Origin: Taxillus chinensis
Lineage: Eukaryota > Streptophyta > Magnoliopsida > Santalales > Loranthaceae
DNA length: 64,000 bases
Assembly: GCA_023512835.1 (NCBI GenBank)
Contig: CM042091.1
Coordinates: 48,003,284 to 48,067,283 of the forward strand
Direction: 5' to 3'
Of the stretch, positions 11,118-23,950 are shown one piece after another; within the stretch, counting starts at the first letter, position 1; each line of letters begins with the position of its first letter. Below the pieces are notes generated by a model. That model did no database searches, was not told the DNA's origin, and saw only the letters and a program-made list of their open reading frames with translations. The position numbers and the translations under genes are program-made.

Positions 11118-11936
11118 TTACCGACTCCTTAGCAAGAAAAAACTGAGTTCTTGACCCGGGCACTGATCCGGGTTGATCAGGTGAAACGACTCGGAGTCGC
11201 CGCTGCCCACGACGCACTCGTAGTTGGCCCTCATGTACATAACCTCCGCGCCGTCGGCCGCCTCAGACGAGCCCATCCCGGCCGGAATGACGCCGGCGCC
11301 TACGGTGATGGACTGCATGGTCCGGAGCATGAGGCGAGTCTGCCCCGTGGCCTTCCGGCGGACGGCGAACCCCACCTTGCGGCCGTTGCAGTACATGGTC
11401 CACACGGGCACCGACCGGAGCGGACACGTGGCGAGCTCGGCGCGGTCGCACTCGAGGGCGACCCGGACTAGGCCGCACCGCATCTCCTTGACGAGGACGT
11501 TGACGGGCATGGAGAGCTCCAGGAGGAGGGAGGGCCGGGTGGTGAGGCGGTCGTGCTGGACGCAGAACCACACGTGGCCTCGCCGCCGACCGAAGATGGT
11601 TCCGATTACCATCGACTTGGATGAGCGCGGCGGCGCGTGGGAGTGCGTGGTGCTCCGGACGCTGCCGTCCGAGGAGGGGCTCGAGGGGGGGTATTCTTGG
11701 TTGCTGCTGCGGTCTTCTTGGCGGTCCTGCCTCTTGTTGTTGTTGGTGGTGGTGGCAGCAGCGGCGGCGGCGGTGCTGCTGCTGTTGCTGTTTCGGTTGT
11801 TGTTGTTGTTGTTGTCGTCCCTCAAAGATGTGCTGAGGCGCTTCTTGGGGACGGTTCCGGCTGCTTGGGCGGAGGCGGCGGAGGAGGGGGCGAAGCAGGG
11901 GAGGAGGAGGCGGCGGAGGGCGTTGATTTTGGTCAT
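11118..11936 (-). CDS. MIZU-KUSSEI1-like protein (DUF617)
   Basis: Single-exon ORF of 272 residues. The C-terminal part, about residues 108-270, is the DUF617 (MIZ1) domain: it begins VIGTIFGRRRGHVWFCVQ, continues with LLLELSMPVNVLVKEM, RVALEC and VWTMYCNGRKVGFAVRR, and ends with FHLINPDQCPGQELSFFLLR. The order and spacing match the plant MIZ1 family, whose founding Arabidopsis member is needed for root hydrotropism and works at the endoplasmic reticulum. About residues 1-105 are low-complexity (runs of Asn, Ser, Thr and Ala from trinucleotide repeats) and hold no domain. The ATG at 11934-11936 is the first in frame and follows AATTAACCAACC. Intronless structure and length are usual for the family. 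Biochemical function is unknown even for MIZ1, so the role here is inferred from family only. Confidence 0.93.
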   Translation of the reverse strand: MTKINALRRLLLPCFAPSSAASAQAAGTVPKKRLSTSLRDDNNNNNNRNSNSSSTAAAAAATTTNNNKRQDRQEDRSSNQEYPPSSPSSDGSVRSTTHSHAPPRSSKSMVIGTIFGRRRGHVWFCVQHDRLTTRPSLLLELSMPVNVLVKEMRCGLVRVALECDRAELATCPLRSVPVWTMYCNGRKVGFAVRRKATGQTRLMLRTMQSITVGAGVIPAGMGSSEAADGAEVMYMRANYECVVGSGDSESFHLINPDQCPGQELSFFLLRSR

Positions 11937-12118
11937 GGTTGGTTAATTAATTAATTTCTTGGGGGTGTTTGGTTTATTGGTGTGGGTGGGATCTTGGAGG
12001 ACTACGCCTGCAATTTGCTTTCCCCCACTCTCTCTTCCACTCTCGGCCATCAATACATGGGTCGAGGGTTTTATTGTTTGTGGATAAATTGAGTCAGATA
12101 ACAAAGAAGGGCGGGAAC

Positions 12119-12133
12119 AATAAATATAGCCGT
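12119..12133 (-). promoter_or_regulatory. Possible TATA box of MIZ1-like gene
   Basis: On the minus strand GGCTATATTTATTG lies about 190 bp upstream of the start codon, leaving room for a 5' UTR of roughly 150 nt. In AT-rich DNA such words occur by chance. Confidence 0.3.
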
Positions 12134-12256
12134 TGTATTTTATTTTTAATTCCTGCACGAATGAGATGGCCACGGAGGAGGGTTGGGCTTTGTCAAAAAA
12201 AAAAAAAAAAAAGAATTTTATTCGTACGAGTTAATTGGATCGATGTTGATGCGTAA

Positions 12257-13930
12257 TAATCTCACCTAAATATAATTTATATGAGATACCTAAGATTCTG
12301 ATATGTCTCATTGAACGTACCAATTTTTAAAATAATAGACTCATAATTATTTTAGTTTTATAATATACATCTATTTTAATTTTAAAATAATAAAAAAAAT
12401 TAAAATCTGTAAACCTCATAATTATTTTTAAAATTACTTTTTATAAATATTTTTGTTTTATTTTTAAAAATTATGTGTTATATAGTTGTTATTTAAAATT
12501 TTTAATATTTTTTTCAAATTTAAATTAAATCATGTGAAAATTTTAAATAAAATTTTTATATCCTTTTATTTTATTATTTGGTTCGATCAAATTCTTTTTA
12601 GATTTTTATAAATTTTAATTTTATAATTTTTTTTTAATACAACAAAATTATTTTTAAAAATCGTATACAAATGAATATATATTGTTTATAAATAGTTTAA
12701 AATTATTTTTAAAAATAATATTATTGTATTATTTTTTATTAAATAAAAAATATTTTAAATTTATTATTCAACATAAATTCTAATATAATTTTGTGATGAT
12801 AGGGAGTAGCGATGCTGATAGCGAATAGATGATGGAAGATATAAATATTGGTACACGTGTGATATAATTATTGGCAGACATTGTGACAGCGAAATTGCAC
12901 CTGGGGATTCTCAGCTACGCATTTTCCCCGGACACCGCTGCTCTACGCTTCTCGCGTCTGACCAAATTCATGGAGCGTAGGCCCACAAAAAGGCAAAATA
13001 ATAATAGCAATTAAAAATTCTACGGTTTTAGAAATTAAGGTGAGAAGTCAATAATAAGATTTATGTAAATTCAAATAAAGATAACACCTAGGATAACATA
13101 TTAAAAATAGAAAAATATTATGTAACAAGATAAAAACTTCAAATGTAAAGATAGAGAGATATAAATATAGAAAACTCGTGGGAAGGACTAACAAAGAAAC
13201 CACAAATTCACCATAGGTAACAATGTAAGTAGCGTCAGCAGTGGGATTTAGATAGTTCAAAATAATTATTAATTTGGAGTCTCTTATTTAAGATAATAAT
13301 AATATTTATATCTATATATTCAATTTTAAATTTTTATTTTTATTACTACGGGACTTCATTTGAATGTTCTTCAATTAAATTATGTTAAACTAAATTATCT
13401 TCGATTAAACTTTAAGTTTCTACTTGTTTACTATTTACAATAAACTTATCAAGAGGCCTTGATTGAGATTTAATAAATTGTTCTATTTTTTATTTTTTTT
13501 AATCTGAAAATACACGAGGAGGCATGATTATTTTTCCTATAGTAACAAAAAAATATAACTACTTAAATATAGAATTATATAAAATTTAAATATAATAAAT
13601 ATGTAACAGAATTTATATATACAGTAGGCCCAATAAATACAACACGATATATAAATGTGGAATTTTAAAAATCATATGAAGAAACTAATATATTATAGGG
13701 GAAAAAATATTATGGCATTAATATTATATATTATTTATTTTTGTATTTCTAGTATCTTTATTTCATTTTTTTTATTCTTGTTGGGATTTATAGCAGTAAT
13801 ATATTATATATAAATTTAAGAATTTACAGAATTTAAAAATAATTTATATACCAATAATGTATAAATTATAGTGTAAGATTTTACAATTTACACGATAAAT
13901 ACTTACGGTGTAACGGTGTAAAATTTAATA
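12257..13930. other. AT-rich intergenic DNA, no gene seen
   Basis: Mostly AT-rich sequence with long A/T words (12290-12790 and 13260-13920). A short GC-richer stretch at 12780-13000 has no coding sign. The ORF at 13048-13260 is short and of biased composition. I see nothing else. Confidence 0.5.
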
Positions 13931-14300
13931 ATATATTGTCGTCGCCGGATAACAGATGACAGATCGCCCATTGCCGTTACCGGGGCAATAAGTCAGCACC
14001 AACAATGCAACGGCGGGGCCACTAGAGCCGACGGCAGGGGAGGAGTGTGCAGGCCATTGGCATGTGGCCAATTGGGGCCATGCCGCCATGGGGCAACACT
14101 ATAGGTGGGAGCCGAGGGGGGCCGGAGGGCGGCCAAGCGACAAGCAAGATGACGGAACGAGGAAGGCAGCGCCGACCAGGCAAACAATGAGATGCAAGAG
14201 GGCAGAGTAGAGAACTGGACATGCGTTTGACAATTCGTCATAGGCGGCGCATTAGGCCGTGTGGCGTGGAGATAATACGTTAGTTGCTGCAGTAGAGGAG
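13931..14300. other. GC-rich island of unknown origin
   Basis: A sharp block of GC-rich sequence (about 13,940-14,290) inside AT-rich surroundings, with overlapping short ORFs on the minus strand but no recognisable product. Such blocks in plant intergenic DNA are often cores of small transposons or captured gene pieces, as at 6410-6960; no flanking inverted repeat was found here. Confidence 0.4.
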
Positions 14301-16388
14301 TGGTTAGGTTAATAATAAGATTTAATTAAATATTTGGGGCCTTAGTTTTAATGAAATATTTGAGGGCCTAAGGGTCATGCCTTACTTGTTTGGCCTTAAA
14401 GTTAACCTTGAATGTAAGTCATACGTCTCAGAAAACTATAGTCACATTTAATAAATGATATTATTTTTGAAAATATAATTATTTTTAAAAATAATAAGTT
14501 CATAAATTTAAAATTATTTATAGATAATAAAAAATTATTTAAATTATAATTTTTAAAAATAATTATATTTAAAAAATATAGTATTAGCAACACATAGCCT
14601 ACACCGTGAGTCGCCCACAAATCGCGCTAAACACCACCCTTTCCAACGAAAACATACAAGAAGTCACCAATTCATTTGGCAAGATGGGGAAACGTTAGCA
14701 TATTCTTAATCTTAATCCGCGTTGGGTCTAGTAAAACAGCACGCATGAATGATAAGTCAAAAACTTATATAAAATCACCTTTTCTGTCATTTTTATTTTT
14801 AAATAAATATAAATAAAAAAACTTATAAATCACCTTTCACATCACCTTTTGGTTAAGTAGGATCCGGAGAAAAAGATTTTTAAAGGATAGGATAGATTGA
14901 TTGATTTTAAAATGAAAATATCACCTTTTTGACAACTAGTTAACTAGACAATAATTTAGTTTAAAATTTATGTTATAATTATTTAAATTAGGACTAAACT
15001 ATTTTCTATTTATTAATAAAATTAATATTTACTAATAAAAATGTTTTATAGCACCGTTTATAATTATTCAAAATAATAATTCGATATTTTCAAACTTGTT
15101 CATAAGTCATCCCCTTTTCTCTATATGCGCATGCAGCATACTCATTGAACTATACTATAATATAATACCATTGATATCCATAGTTACTATATTTTCGGTT
15201 ATGCTGTACTTCTCTTGATCTTAAAAAGAAAAAAAATCAATTGTGATTTAATTTAAATTGGCAGAAACCTGGACATAAAGATCCAGTAACTGATTTGATT
15301 TAAATTAATATTCGATTAATCTAAAACTGCCCAGTAAACGCCCCTCGACCCTTTGGACGACGCGTGTTTAAAATTTTCTTACGTTCATTGTCCCTTGGAT
15401 TGATTTCGACAACACAATCTAACATTAGACATGCTATTTTCAAACATGCCCGTAAGAAAAACAAGTACGATATTGACTTTTGTTTTAACTTCTTTCATAG
15501 GTGTGTAAATAGGATAAATTATTTTCCAAAGACTTTGTATGCAATTAAATAATTTAATGGGGTTTAATAATACAATACAATGGACGTGCATGAGTGGCCA
15601 GCACTTCAATGGCTCATTATCTGACGGTAATTTCTAACGTTATCCTCTTTCTTTTCTCCTTGTAAAGTTTTTGGTGATCTCTTTATGTAATGGTCAACTG
15701 TAACTGTTACTGTTGTCAGTGTTGTGTCAAATTACTGTTATGAATTAAGGTTAGCAAAATAAATAAATATATATACATATATATTAAATGTCACTATCAA
15801 AACAAAAATAGGACTTGTGTATATCATCGAAAACCAGGGTTTGTGTACAGTATTACAAGTTATGGACATTCATATATCAAATGTCAGTTTTGGGTGAATC
15901 TTAAAAAAGGTCATAACATCTCACGATAGCGGCTTTGCTCATTTTTTATTGAGGGAATGGTTTTTGCTTAAAAAAAGACATTGTACGGTTCTTGAAAGGT
16001 GTGTAGAGTAAATGCAATGTGGTCATAATAATGTAAGACCCAGCCGACAGTAGTGTCCAAATATATATGAAAATGAATTCGTGTACCAACATTGCCGCAA
16101 GGTCAGTCAGGGTCAGAGCTTCTTCCCTAAATTTAATGGGGAGAGTTGAAGGGAAGGGTCGTAGATGGGCAGAGACGTGTAATCTGCGGTGGTCAATTTA
16201 GTAAGCCACACATCTGATGTATTCAAATAGTAATTCCATTATTTTCCATCCTAATTTCTTATGTATCAATTGTGGTCGTGTTTCCCTCAGAAGGCAAAAT
16301 TTTTAACTAATTTAATAGCACACGTACTCTTATTCATGGTGCCCTGGTCACATGATAGGAGAATGTTGAGAAGCTTGAAACCCTTGCA
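14301..16388. other. AT-rich intergenic DNA and 3' flank of RETICULATA-related gene
   Basis: No supported gene. The block at 14430-14600 is rich in AATTATTTTTAAAAAT words and resembles the block at 36135-36300, suggesting copies of one small AT-rich MITE. The rightmost few hundred bases hold the 3' UTR of the minus-strand gene ending at 16389. Confidence 0.45.
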
Positions 16389-19300
16389 TTATTGCACCCC
16401 ACTCCATCTGGCCCATTCCACAAACTGCATCCCACCATAAACATTGTTGGCAAATCGAACACCAACGGTGAAAGCCAATGCCATTGGTGGAATCTTCTTC
16501 GTCAGGGGTGATGCTTCTACAAAGCGTTCTAATCCATTTACTAACTGATAACGCGTGTTTGAAGAGACTGCAAGAAAAACACCTGCAAGGCGGGGAAGGA
16601 GATACATATGTCATTGGGCAGGAGAATGATGACATTGAATATTCCAATAACATCTTCTTGGAGTGCATCACAACAGTAATCAAGGAAAACTGCAACAACA
16701 CATTACATGGATAAAACCAATTTACTAAAAACAGATTGCTACAACAGGAACTACCACAAACCACCCATAACAGGCGGCAAAAAGACATTAAGTTGAAATG
16801 TGCTCATAAACATTGAATTCACTTATTACTTCAAATTAGATCTATGAATTTAATACATGACAACAGTAATGACATACCCCAAAGAGCTGCACTCTTCACA
16901 AGAGGGGGTACCGGTATGTCCTCTTCTGTTTTTTTTATGCTCCTGATGCAGACAAATGTAAATGTATTGGAGTAGGGCATATCACATTCAGGAAACAGGA
17001 AGTTTTACACTCATGCTGCAGTTATCATGACAATAGGTCTAGATTAATTAACCGTAAAAGCATGTATGCAGCATTGCTTCATTTAAACATTTAAATTGCA
17101 ACAATATATATAATTTGAGAGAAACACATAATTATTGTGCAAGAGCTTTTTGTGTTACGAGGTGGAAAATAAGAATGAAAATGGATATATGGGACACTGC
17201 CCCTTAAGCTTATAGATATGCTTCAGCCTGTTACAAAATGTCCCCCCACAAAAAAAGAATGACTCTTCTACCTTCGATTCTGATGACTAGCATGAAACCC
17301 ACCAACTAGTACTCCAAAACAAAATAAACTGCCCATGTTAGACAAGGAATGTGGTTTCTGATTGAGGATTTCTTTCCCTTAGTAGTAAAGGGTTTCATCG
17401 AAACAGAATCCCTCCATCTGTGCGACGACAAGAATCTCATTGGCAATTCTTTGTAATTTGAAATTTTTTATATTGATCGCATTGGAACCTAAAAATAGTA
17501 GGAGGGTCTAATTGCAGCTCTAGAAACTAGGACCATTACACAAATTTTAAAAGGCAAAGGAACAAAAACAAATTTAGAAACCTGAAGGATCAAATGCAAA
17601 TTCAAAATGTTGGAGAAACAGAATCTAAATGAGAAATTAAAGGATCTTATTGAAAATATAGAAACATAAATGACCAGAAATAAAAGGCCCAAAAAATTGA
17701 TATAACCACAAGTATCCCAGTGGTGCACCAGGTCAACATCAAGCAGGAAAGCTATGAAACATCAATTGACCCCTTCTCAAAACAAAATAGAGAGCTTGGC
17801 TCATATGGGGAAAAAAACATCAAAAACAAATTCTATTGCACTTCTACTTTGCCTTTATTTTCTGAAATATCACTCAAATGATTTGCTAAGAAACATCAAA
17901 AACAAATATATACAATAAAATAAGAATCACAAAACTATATCTGCCAATGGCAACTGCAGACAGGAACTATGAAAATTTTGTTCAAAACCATAAGATTTAG
18001 ACCCACTCTCACACCATATTACAGGATGGAAAATACGAAATATACTGATTACTAAACCTATTATCTCTAACATTTAGTGACAACAAAGCATAGTTTTTTG
18101 TCTACTGATTTCAATTCTTCCATGCCTGAACATTAGCAATTGTTTTATGAAGCCATGTATATATTATAAAATTCTGCTTTACAAGGATCTACAATTTGGC
18201 ATGCATGGAGATGTACATAGCATTTTTAGGGTTATTTTTTTATTTTATTTTTTGATAACTGAGGTAACACTCCACACTGACAGCCGACCCAGCGACCCTT
18301 GGATGGGACCAAAACCCTGAGGTGGGCCACTCATTTCGTCCCTCCAGCCCACCAGGTTAAAGCCAGGATATATACACGATCCCATGGAGACTCGGATGTG
18401 TGACCAGGAAGTCATTCACGGTTGTCCAAACTGTTAGGCCAACACTGGGGGGCAACATTTTTATAGTTAATTGAACAAACTTTTCAAAAGAGCTATGGCC
18501 ACTAGCTTGAGCAAATAAAAGATTTGTAAATGTGACAATAATCCACATCTAGCCTGATTCAGTCCTAACCACCTGATATCTCTAATAACCAGTTGATGAC
18601 TAAAAGGAATAGCAGCATGCCCTACATTTTGCGCTTTCTATTTGTTTCAAATTAATATCTACAATTATATCCTATAGCCTTGATCAAGGGGCACATAGGC
18701 CAAACTGTAATAGCAGCAACATCACATGTAAAAAGTGTAAAATGTACCTCTTGGTAATCATGATCAAATTTGCAATGCCTTGTCCAACAATACCACAAGC
18801 AAACCCAACTGATCCATATAAAATACCCTGAAAGCAAGAAGCACATTGTAATATAAACAAAAATCAAAGTTTCACTAGAATGGGGATTTTAATAGAAACA
18901 ACTCAGCAAGCCACAAACCAAAACACACAAGATTTGGCAGCATGGATTTGGTGGTGAGTTGGACCCGCAGAATAAATAAACCAATTCCAAGGCTTCAATT
19001 TAACACTCCAGAAGGAAACTAAATACAACAATACAACCCCAAATACTCATATACTTTTAATATTTTTCATGCATTTACCTTAAAAAAGTATGTAGCCAGC
19101 CTTTGCTTCACTGAAAATTTACAGCCTGGCCTTTCAGCTTCGAACACACTGCATAAGTTGAAAATTTGCGCAGAAAAACCCATCCTTGAACACCAGTTCA
19201 TCTAAGGCGGCATATTATAAAAAGGGAAATCATGAAATGAGAAGAACATAAGCGAAAGTAAGAACTGTAGAATACCTGCTTGGGAGAGCTCCATAAGCAC

Positions 19301-20985
19301 GTTGTATAACTGCCAAGGACCCTTTAGACAGTGATGGTTGCCCGATACGAGCATATGGCGCTAACATACCAACCAACGCAACGTTGACTACCACCCCGAC
19401 CAAAAGGTCTGCGGTAAACAATTCAAACTCAGCCCAGAAGTCTTTGCCCCTCTTTTGAACCTCCGCAAATGTGGCACAGCAGGAATCAATGATGATCTGC
19501 ATCACGTCACCGTATATAGTATATTTTTGCTTACAACGTATAACAGCCATATCCATAAACATTAGAGATGCTCCAACAAAAAAAATGAGACAACACGAAT
19601 TTCATTTCATAGGGAAAAGAAACTAGTACCATACTGTTTTATCTTGCCTAAATAAATAAAAAAAAATCATAAAATCATTCCTATATTTAACTTTCTATTT
19701 ATATAATATTTCTCTATATTAGAAAACAGGATTATTAATGTATAAAAAATTTAATTTGTCTCACCTCTCTCTTCCGATTTTCCATAATTTTTATTTTTGT
19801 TCAAATTAAATTATAAAAAATTATAATTAAATAAAAATAAGAGTACACGATATTATTTTAATGATATTAGAAGTAATTATGAGAATATATTATAGCATAT
19901 ATTAATATAACTCGGAAGCAAAAAATATTTTATATTTTAGATCGGAAAATTGGTTGGAAGCCCGGGCTTAAAAAAGGAATCTAACTTGCAGCATAGTTGT
20001 TCAATCACTCAGTGTTATCAGTGACACAATTGAAAGCATGGATGATTGAAATAGCATAATTGAAAACCCTATACATTGGTTTTTTAAGACACTATACGGC
20101 CGGTGGGATTTGAACTCGGGACACGTCCGTACTTTGATTGCCATATGAGCCAACCTTTTCCACAATGTACTTTGGCGAAATTTCAGTTAACTTCTAACAG
20201 AGGAACCATAAAAAGAGAAGGATGACACACCTCAGTTCCAATTTTGAAAAGAAAAGATGGGTCAGCTAACATTCTGTTGCGAAGCATAGGCCATGACTTT
20301 ATTGCAAAACCCAAAGCCCAGCCAGACCCCTATAAGAAAACATCATCAAATACTTTTTTTTTAATCAACAAAACATCAACAACACCGCGAAAATTGAAAA
20401 AAGAAAAAAAACAAAAAAAAGGAGCATCCAAGTTATACCTGCAAATCCAAATATCTAACAAGAAGGACCTCACGGAGGCCCACACTCTTTGCGGCCTCCA
20501 ACATATCCGAAGGAAGTGTGGCACCTCGAGCTTCCGTCTCTCTCAAAACCTCCTCAAACTTCATAATTGGCCCGAACTCCTCTTCCTCCCAATCCTCATC
20601 GCCTCCGTCATATCCGCCGCCGCCTCCTCCGCCGCTGCCTGGAAATTTTCCATTACCATTACCATTACCGCCGCCGTCTCCACTGTCGGTTTTCGTGGCT
20701 TGCCAGGTCTTCGGGGCCCTAAGGTCCTCCCCTGCGTCAGGGCCATATCCCTGTTTTGAAACTGTGGATGAAGAGGCGATGCCGCCAGGCTTCCTTGGCG
20801 CAATTTATCTGGAACCCGCGTTTCATCGTCCGTGGAAAATGCCTGGCACTGCTGTCTCCAGACATTACAAGCAGGCCTGTCTTTGTTGTGACATTCGTGA
20901 AACCAACCCTGTCGTATAATCGGAGGCATCTGAGCTCGGATCTTAGAATCGCTACACGCGAGAGTACGGGGAAACGATTGTCCAT
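16389..20985 (-). CDS. RETICULATA-related protein (DUF3411), RER3/RER4-like
   Basis: Spliced gene; exons read from splice sites and frame, in order: first exon ending 20439 (open in this frame from 20804), 20231-20329, 19276-19496, 19079-19148, 18748-18827, 16878-16942, 16389-16582 with stop TAA. All introns are GT-AG and phases close. The product has an acidic Gly-rich linker (GDGGGNGNGNG), then FGPIMKFEEVL, RGATLPSDMLEAAKSVGLRE, LADPSFLFKIGTE, DSCCATFAEVQKRGKDFW, LVGVVVNVALVGMLAPYARI, RPGCKFSVKQRLATYFFK, DIPVPPLVKSAALWGVF and the C-terminal GVRFANNVYGGMQF. This is the plant DUF3411 family, chloroplast envelope membrane proteins affecting leaf mesophyll and plastid development. The frame of exon 1 hits TAA at 20805-20807 with no ATG after it; an ATG at 20983-20985 in another frame could give the transit peptide if an unseen small intron or a sequence error joins them. 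Confidence 0.9.
18230..18545. repeat. Repeat-like block in RETICULATA-related intron
   Basis: A GC-richer block (about 18,245-18,450) stands out in the AT-rich 1.8-kb intron between exons 18748-18827 and 16878-16942. It starts after a T-rich tract and has words such as GACCCAGCGACCCTTGG and GGTGGGCCACTC. It looks like an inserted short element, but I could not find its target duplication. Confidence 0.35.
20090..20165 (-). repeat. tRNA-derived SINE-like head
   Basis: On the minus strand the sequence GGTTGGCTCATATGGCAATC is followed about 25 bases later by GAGTTCAAATCCCACCGG, which match the A and B boxes of an RNA polymerase III promoter in a tRNA-derived SINE. It lies in the RETICULATA-related intron 19497-20230. 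No acceptor stem or full cloverleaf can be drawn, so it is not a working tRNA. The 3' end is not defined. Confidence 0.5.
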
Positions 20986-21037
20986 GTAGCCTATAGTAAG
21001 TGGTCGAGTGGAGAGAGCTGAGCGCGCGCGCTGTCAC

Positions 21038-21038
21038 A

Positions 21039-21070
<32 letters not shown>
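21038..21070. repeat. (CT)n microsatellite in 5' flank of RETICULATA-related gene
   Basis: A run of about 13 CT units followed by CACACACAC lies just upstream of the likely first exon. On the gene strand this reads GAGAGA, a composition common in plant 5' UTRs and promoters. Confidence 0.8.
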
Positions 21071-22454
21071 CCTGAACGCGGCGTGGGGTTGGCGCTATGT
21101 CGCGACGGCGGCCTCGCAACTGGGGGACACGTGTAGGGCTCTTCAGGCAGGCGTGCCGTTTTCGTGATCATGCGATAGTAGGACTAGGGGGCAATGATGA
21201 ATATGGGCCCGTCTGGATATTGGGCCGACAGAACATTGCATGATGGCCTGAAGGAAGGCAAGCTGCGCTGCGGATAATCCCTCGTGGGCCCATACCACAA
21301 CGATGATTCCAAATCCAAAACCAATGTTCGTTTTGATGCTTCCGCATATCCCGTCCCACTAGCCATCAATTTACTTTATTATTATTATTATTTTGTTATT
21401 TAATACAAAATCAATACTCATCGTCCCCACAACTGTATCCGTATATTTTAGTCATACTGACCAGGTGAAATGAAATTACTGTCTGCGAAAAAACTAGCGG
21501 CTTTCATAAAGCATTTCTCGGATCCTAATCCTCCAGCGGACATCCTTTGAGCTTTCTATGTGGGACTAGTTGTTCCGCCGCTACTGCCTCCTCACTCCGG
21601 TTAGCTCTTCCAATCCTCTATATGTGTTTTGAATTCCTGGATGGATGCCTACACGCAATGCACTAGCTCCCACGCCGGAATGGTGGCTGGCGATGGCGTC
21701 GATTAGCATCAGATTTATGGATGCAGTGGGTCGCTCGCTCTGGAATTCACGACGTGGGTCGCCGAGTGGCCATTCGTGGCGGCGTTCGAGTCAGAGAAGC
21801 TAAAGTGGTGCTACTGCTAGGATGGGAGGTGATGTTCACCAACTTGGGGCATTGTATATGTGATGGGAAGGCGATGTTTGTTGGATCAAAACACAGGATG
21901 AAGCTTATCATTCAACCCTAATATTGAGACTAAAGGTTAAACGAAAGCGTGATTCTCCTCAAAGGATGAAAGGATGATCCCTCTTTGCAGTGATAATAAT
22001 GTTTATAAATTAATTATTTAAAATATCAAAAATCTTATAAAATTACTTTAATTAGTCGACTTGTTTCGAATATGATACATAGTCATTTTATCAATGTGAA
22101 AAGGAAAAAAAAATGTCATCCATGAGTCATATGCACTAATACACATGCTTGGTTCGATCGGACAAAAGGTGAAGTCGTCCCAACGGGTGGACCCTTTTTG
22201 GCGAGTTTGTATTTGCTGGCTTTTGGATTTTGCTGGGCAGCAATCTACGTGAGATGCAATTAACCACCCACATTCCTCTCGTCACCACTTTCATTATGGA
22301 GGTACACTTTGGTGCCTTTATCAGGCTCGTTGCAGTCCAAAACTCAATTGCTGCCAAACACATGTTATGGTGCCTTGTACACAGTAATTTGCTTCTTAAA
22401 CTGCGATATGAGCCATTCAATAATGTTTCAACGGTTGTGATTTCCTTTTTTTAT
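21071..22454. other. Intergenic DNA upstream of RETICULATA-related gene, no gene seen
   Basis: Moderately GC-rich next to the gene (to about 21,900), then AT-rich. Short ORFs at 21721-21921 and 22136-22478 have no recognisable product. Nothing else stands out. Confidence 0.4.
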
Positions 22455-22477
22455 TTATCAATTTATATATATATATA

Positions 22478-22509
<32 letters not shown>

Positions 22510-22552
22510 GGGGAGAGAGAGGGGGGAGGAGAGAGGAGAGAGGCAAGATATA
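22455..22552. repeat. (TA)n and (GA)n microsatellite
   Basis: TATATA units (22462-22493) run straight into GAGAGAGAG and G-rich GA repeats (to about 22543). Confidence 0.85.
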
Positions 22553-23289
22553 TATCTAACATATATCAATGTGAATTTTGAATAGCATGAAGAAAAAAAA
22601 CAGTGCATAGTTTCATGGTGTTGTTAGTAGAGGTAGTGTCATTCTCTAGTGGCAATTCATCTCTGCATATGTTGATGGAAGCCACATTTAAGACCTATTA
22701 GTATATGCAGTCTTGTCAATGATGACACAGGTGGAGGAGGAGGAGTAGATGATGGTGTTAGATTGTTAGTAATTCAAAATCCATATTAGATTTTGGCTAT
22801 GGCGGCAAAGTTGGAGGAAAATGTTTGGGTTTGTCATTTAATGAATATATGATTTGTTGGCAATTTGTAGATCTTTCTATGTTTGGACCTTGAGGAGATG
22901 ATAGAGTTCTGGTTATAATAAGGACTTGAATTAACGTACTGAATATGTGGAGGTGTATTATTAAAATATGATTGAGGATACTCTTGAATTAACAATAATG
23001 ATATGTGAATTAGTTGGAGTTATCTATATCTGGAAATTGTGAGTTACTGAGAAAGAAGAAAATATATTAATCATAAGAGTAAAATTAAAAATAACCTCTT
23101 TGAGATATGATTGGGATAATGATGATATAGATATTTGTGGGGTTTGGGAGAATACAAAAAATGATATGAGAAATTTTATTTTAAATTATCAAATAATATT
23201 GGGAATCAATTTAATTAGGATAAATTAATTTCATTGTCACTCAATTACTCATACCAAACATATTAGTGCGAAGAAAATAGAATCAAAAA
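22553..23289. other. Intergenic DNA, no gene seen
   Basis: AT-rich with no supported ORF or repeat boundary. Confidence 0.4.
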
Positions 23290-23950
23290 TCAATTCTATC
23301 AACAACTTTTCATTTGCAAACTATTTCGGCAAACATCCTTAAAGGGTTTAATGGATGAAGAGTTTTTGTGGAGAGTGTTGAAGATCAATGATATGAAGAA
23401 TCTACCCACAATCCGCACACAAACATCAATTGGTATTTATTTATTTTCTTCATATTGTCTAAGTGAATTTATTGTTTATCAAGTATTGATATTGGACCGA
23501 AATAGACCATCAATCAATAGGATATACGTGGCAATTGACGTGTCCGCCACATGTGTTGAATCAACTTAACACACATGTGTTGTGTCTGCCTCATTGATAA
23601 GGTTTCTCTCTTTGTCAATTCTACCCCTCTCCGTTGGTGGTGTTTCGGATCTCTTCATCAGTCGCCTCATCGTCGGTCGCCTCTTCACCTACTCATCTTC
23701 GTGGGGCTATCTTCAACAACCGCCTCTGTTGATTCAGGTAGGCCCTGTTTTGGGTTAATTTTGTTTAATTGTTGCATTTAAATTTATTTTCTTTGCATTG
23801 TCTAAATGAATTTATTATTTATCTCATGCCAATTTTGTTTACTTTTAAGAACAACATGCATTGTCCATGCAATCAAAGCTCGAAAAGGCCTTAAATTTGA
23901 TTATTCATTATGTATTTGCTTCTACTTCGACTACTTCACTACTATTTCTA
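23290..23950 (+). pseudogene. Unknown gene segment, copy D (partial)
   Basis: A partial, diverged copy of the exon unit described at 24655-25330. The first exon-like piece (about 23305-23430) has the counterpart of EEEFLSRVFEINDMK, here with altered residues. The piece after it (23500-23760) is foreign, then the unit resumes at AACATGCATTGTCCATGCAATC (about 23850). Product not recognised. Confidence 0.5.

Noticed and set aside
11151..11954. Long ORFs antisense to the MIZ1-like gene
   Set aside because: They are GC-rich shadow frames of the real gene with repeat-derived Leu, Val, Gly or Cys runs and no domain.
20090..20165. tRNA gene
   Set aside because: A and B box-like words are present but no acceptor or anticodon stems can be formed, and it lies in an intron; called a SINE-like head instead.
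20561..21037. 158-residue ORF overlapping the RETICULATA-related first exon
   Set aside because: It is in a different frame from the conserved FGPIMKFEEVL exon sequence and has no domain. Its N-terminal part could still supply a transit peptide if spliced, but there is no evidence for that.
21841..21910. TGTTGGATCAAAACACAGG as a second copy of the LTR B start
   Set aside because: Only the first ten or so bases agree with TGTTGGATCAAG; the following sequence does not match.
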